From Plectrocnemia conspersa (taxonomy: Eukaryota > Arthropoda > Insecta > Trichoptera > Polycentropodidae), in contig VTFK01000333.1 of the NCBI GenBank assembly GCA_009617715.1, positions 186,001 to 250,000 on the forward strand: a stretch of DNA of 64,000 nucleotides. The letters are read 5' to 3'. Both the position numbers and the translations under genes were made by a program. Position 1 is the stretch's first letter. Each line of letters begins with the position of its first letter. The notes beneath the pieces were generated by a model. It ran no database searches. It was not told where the DNA came from and saw only the letters and a list, made by a program, of their open reading frames with translations. This document shows, one piece after another, positions 63,620 through 64,000 of this stretch.

Positions 63620-64000
63620 TGACTTTGTACGCATATAAAATGAGTCGTCCAAGTCGAACCAGAAGGCGTCCTTTCCAATAACATCCTTATCTCCTCCGAA
63701 TGTATCACCGGGTAGTCAATAAATCAATTGGGTACACGCGACCCCCGCCAACTAACGGTTAAGTCACTTGTAAATTAATTGAAAACTCTGCGGTGCCACG
63801 CGACAAGACACTATTGAGCAGCAGCATTCTTTCCTACCCGGATGACCTGTTTTGGTCATATTTCATACCGGAGAATCTGACTTGTGTCCCCCCTTATCTG
63901 AGCATCAATGTACTAGAGGAGCCATATAAAGCCATACATCAAAAAAACACCAACCCCCCGTAGGCCTTAATGTGTTATAATTATCTTGTGACAAACGTCT
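63620..64000. promoter_or_regulatory. GC-elevated island at the right edge
   Basis: About 350 bp of balanced sequence continuing to the window end. A CATATAAAA TATA-like run at 63633-63641 precedes a 13-codon frame. No splice-site-bounded open frame was recognised. Could be the edge of a gene beyond the window or another regulatory block. Confidence 0.25.

Overview
The window is AT-rich (roughly three quarters A+T) animal DNA. Its only securely recognised protein-coding gene is an insect yellow gene (Yellow/MRJP family), lying on the minus strand at the left end (573-2118). The gene has three coding exons and two very short introns (140 and 65 bp). It carries a signal peptide and the full family domain and predicts a 446-residue secreted protein. 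The protein identifies an insect. The short introns would fit a beetle or hymenopteran better than a typical moth or butterfly, but the order is not settled by this sequence.

The remaining ~62 kb, which lies upstream of yellow, contains no recognisable intact protein-coding gene. It is a desert of very AT-rich DNA with GC-elevated islands of about 150-1400 bp every few kilobases. These islands hold the non-random short motifs of the window: E-boxes, paired GATA sites, inverted ATTGTG/CACAAT pairs, a GAGA-rich promoter-like patch, a triple CCGCGG cluster and a thrice-repeated GTCCCGGGAC palindrome. They are candidate conserved enhancers or promoters, either for yellow or for a neighbour outside the window. 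The yellow ATG directly abuts a good splice acceptor, so a non-coding first exon may lie within this desert. Two short stretches look like exons of unknown genes: an open frame at 6603-6839 that begins right after an acceptor-like AG, and an exon-like island at 11976-12061 flanked by acceptor-like and donor-like sites.

Mobile DNA is plentiful but decayed. There is a complete but broken Tc1-type element (43451-44651) with matching ends and TA duplications. Two short elements have TTAA duplications and CCC-starting ends of piggyBac type (30396-30618 and 48339-48849), and there is a foldback MITE (3820-4059). Three non-LTR retrotransposon relics are recognisable by protein motifs (28560-29285 minus, 49126-49430 minus, 52640-53320 plus). 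A sharply GC-rich 180-bp block at 29765-29945 is unexplained. Two weak tRNA-like B boxes suggest old SINEs.

The right half contains a large (TA)n array split by a 226-bp structured insert (56142-56367) with a near-perfect 26-bp foldback and a hammerhead-ribozyme-like core. Several tandem duplications (units of 146, 296 and about 324 bp) and many hairpins occur in the AT-rich spacer. No rRNA, convincing tRNA gene, CRISPR array or bacterial feature was seen.
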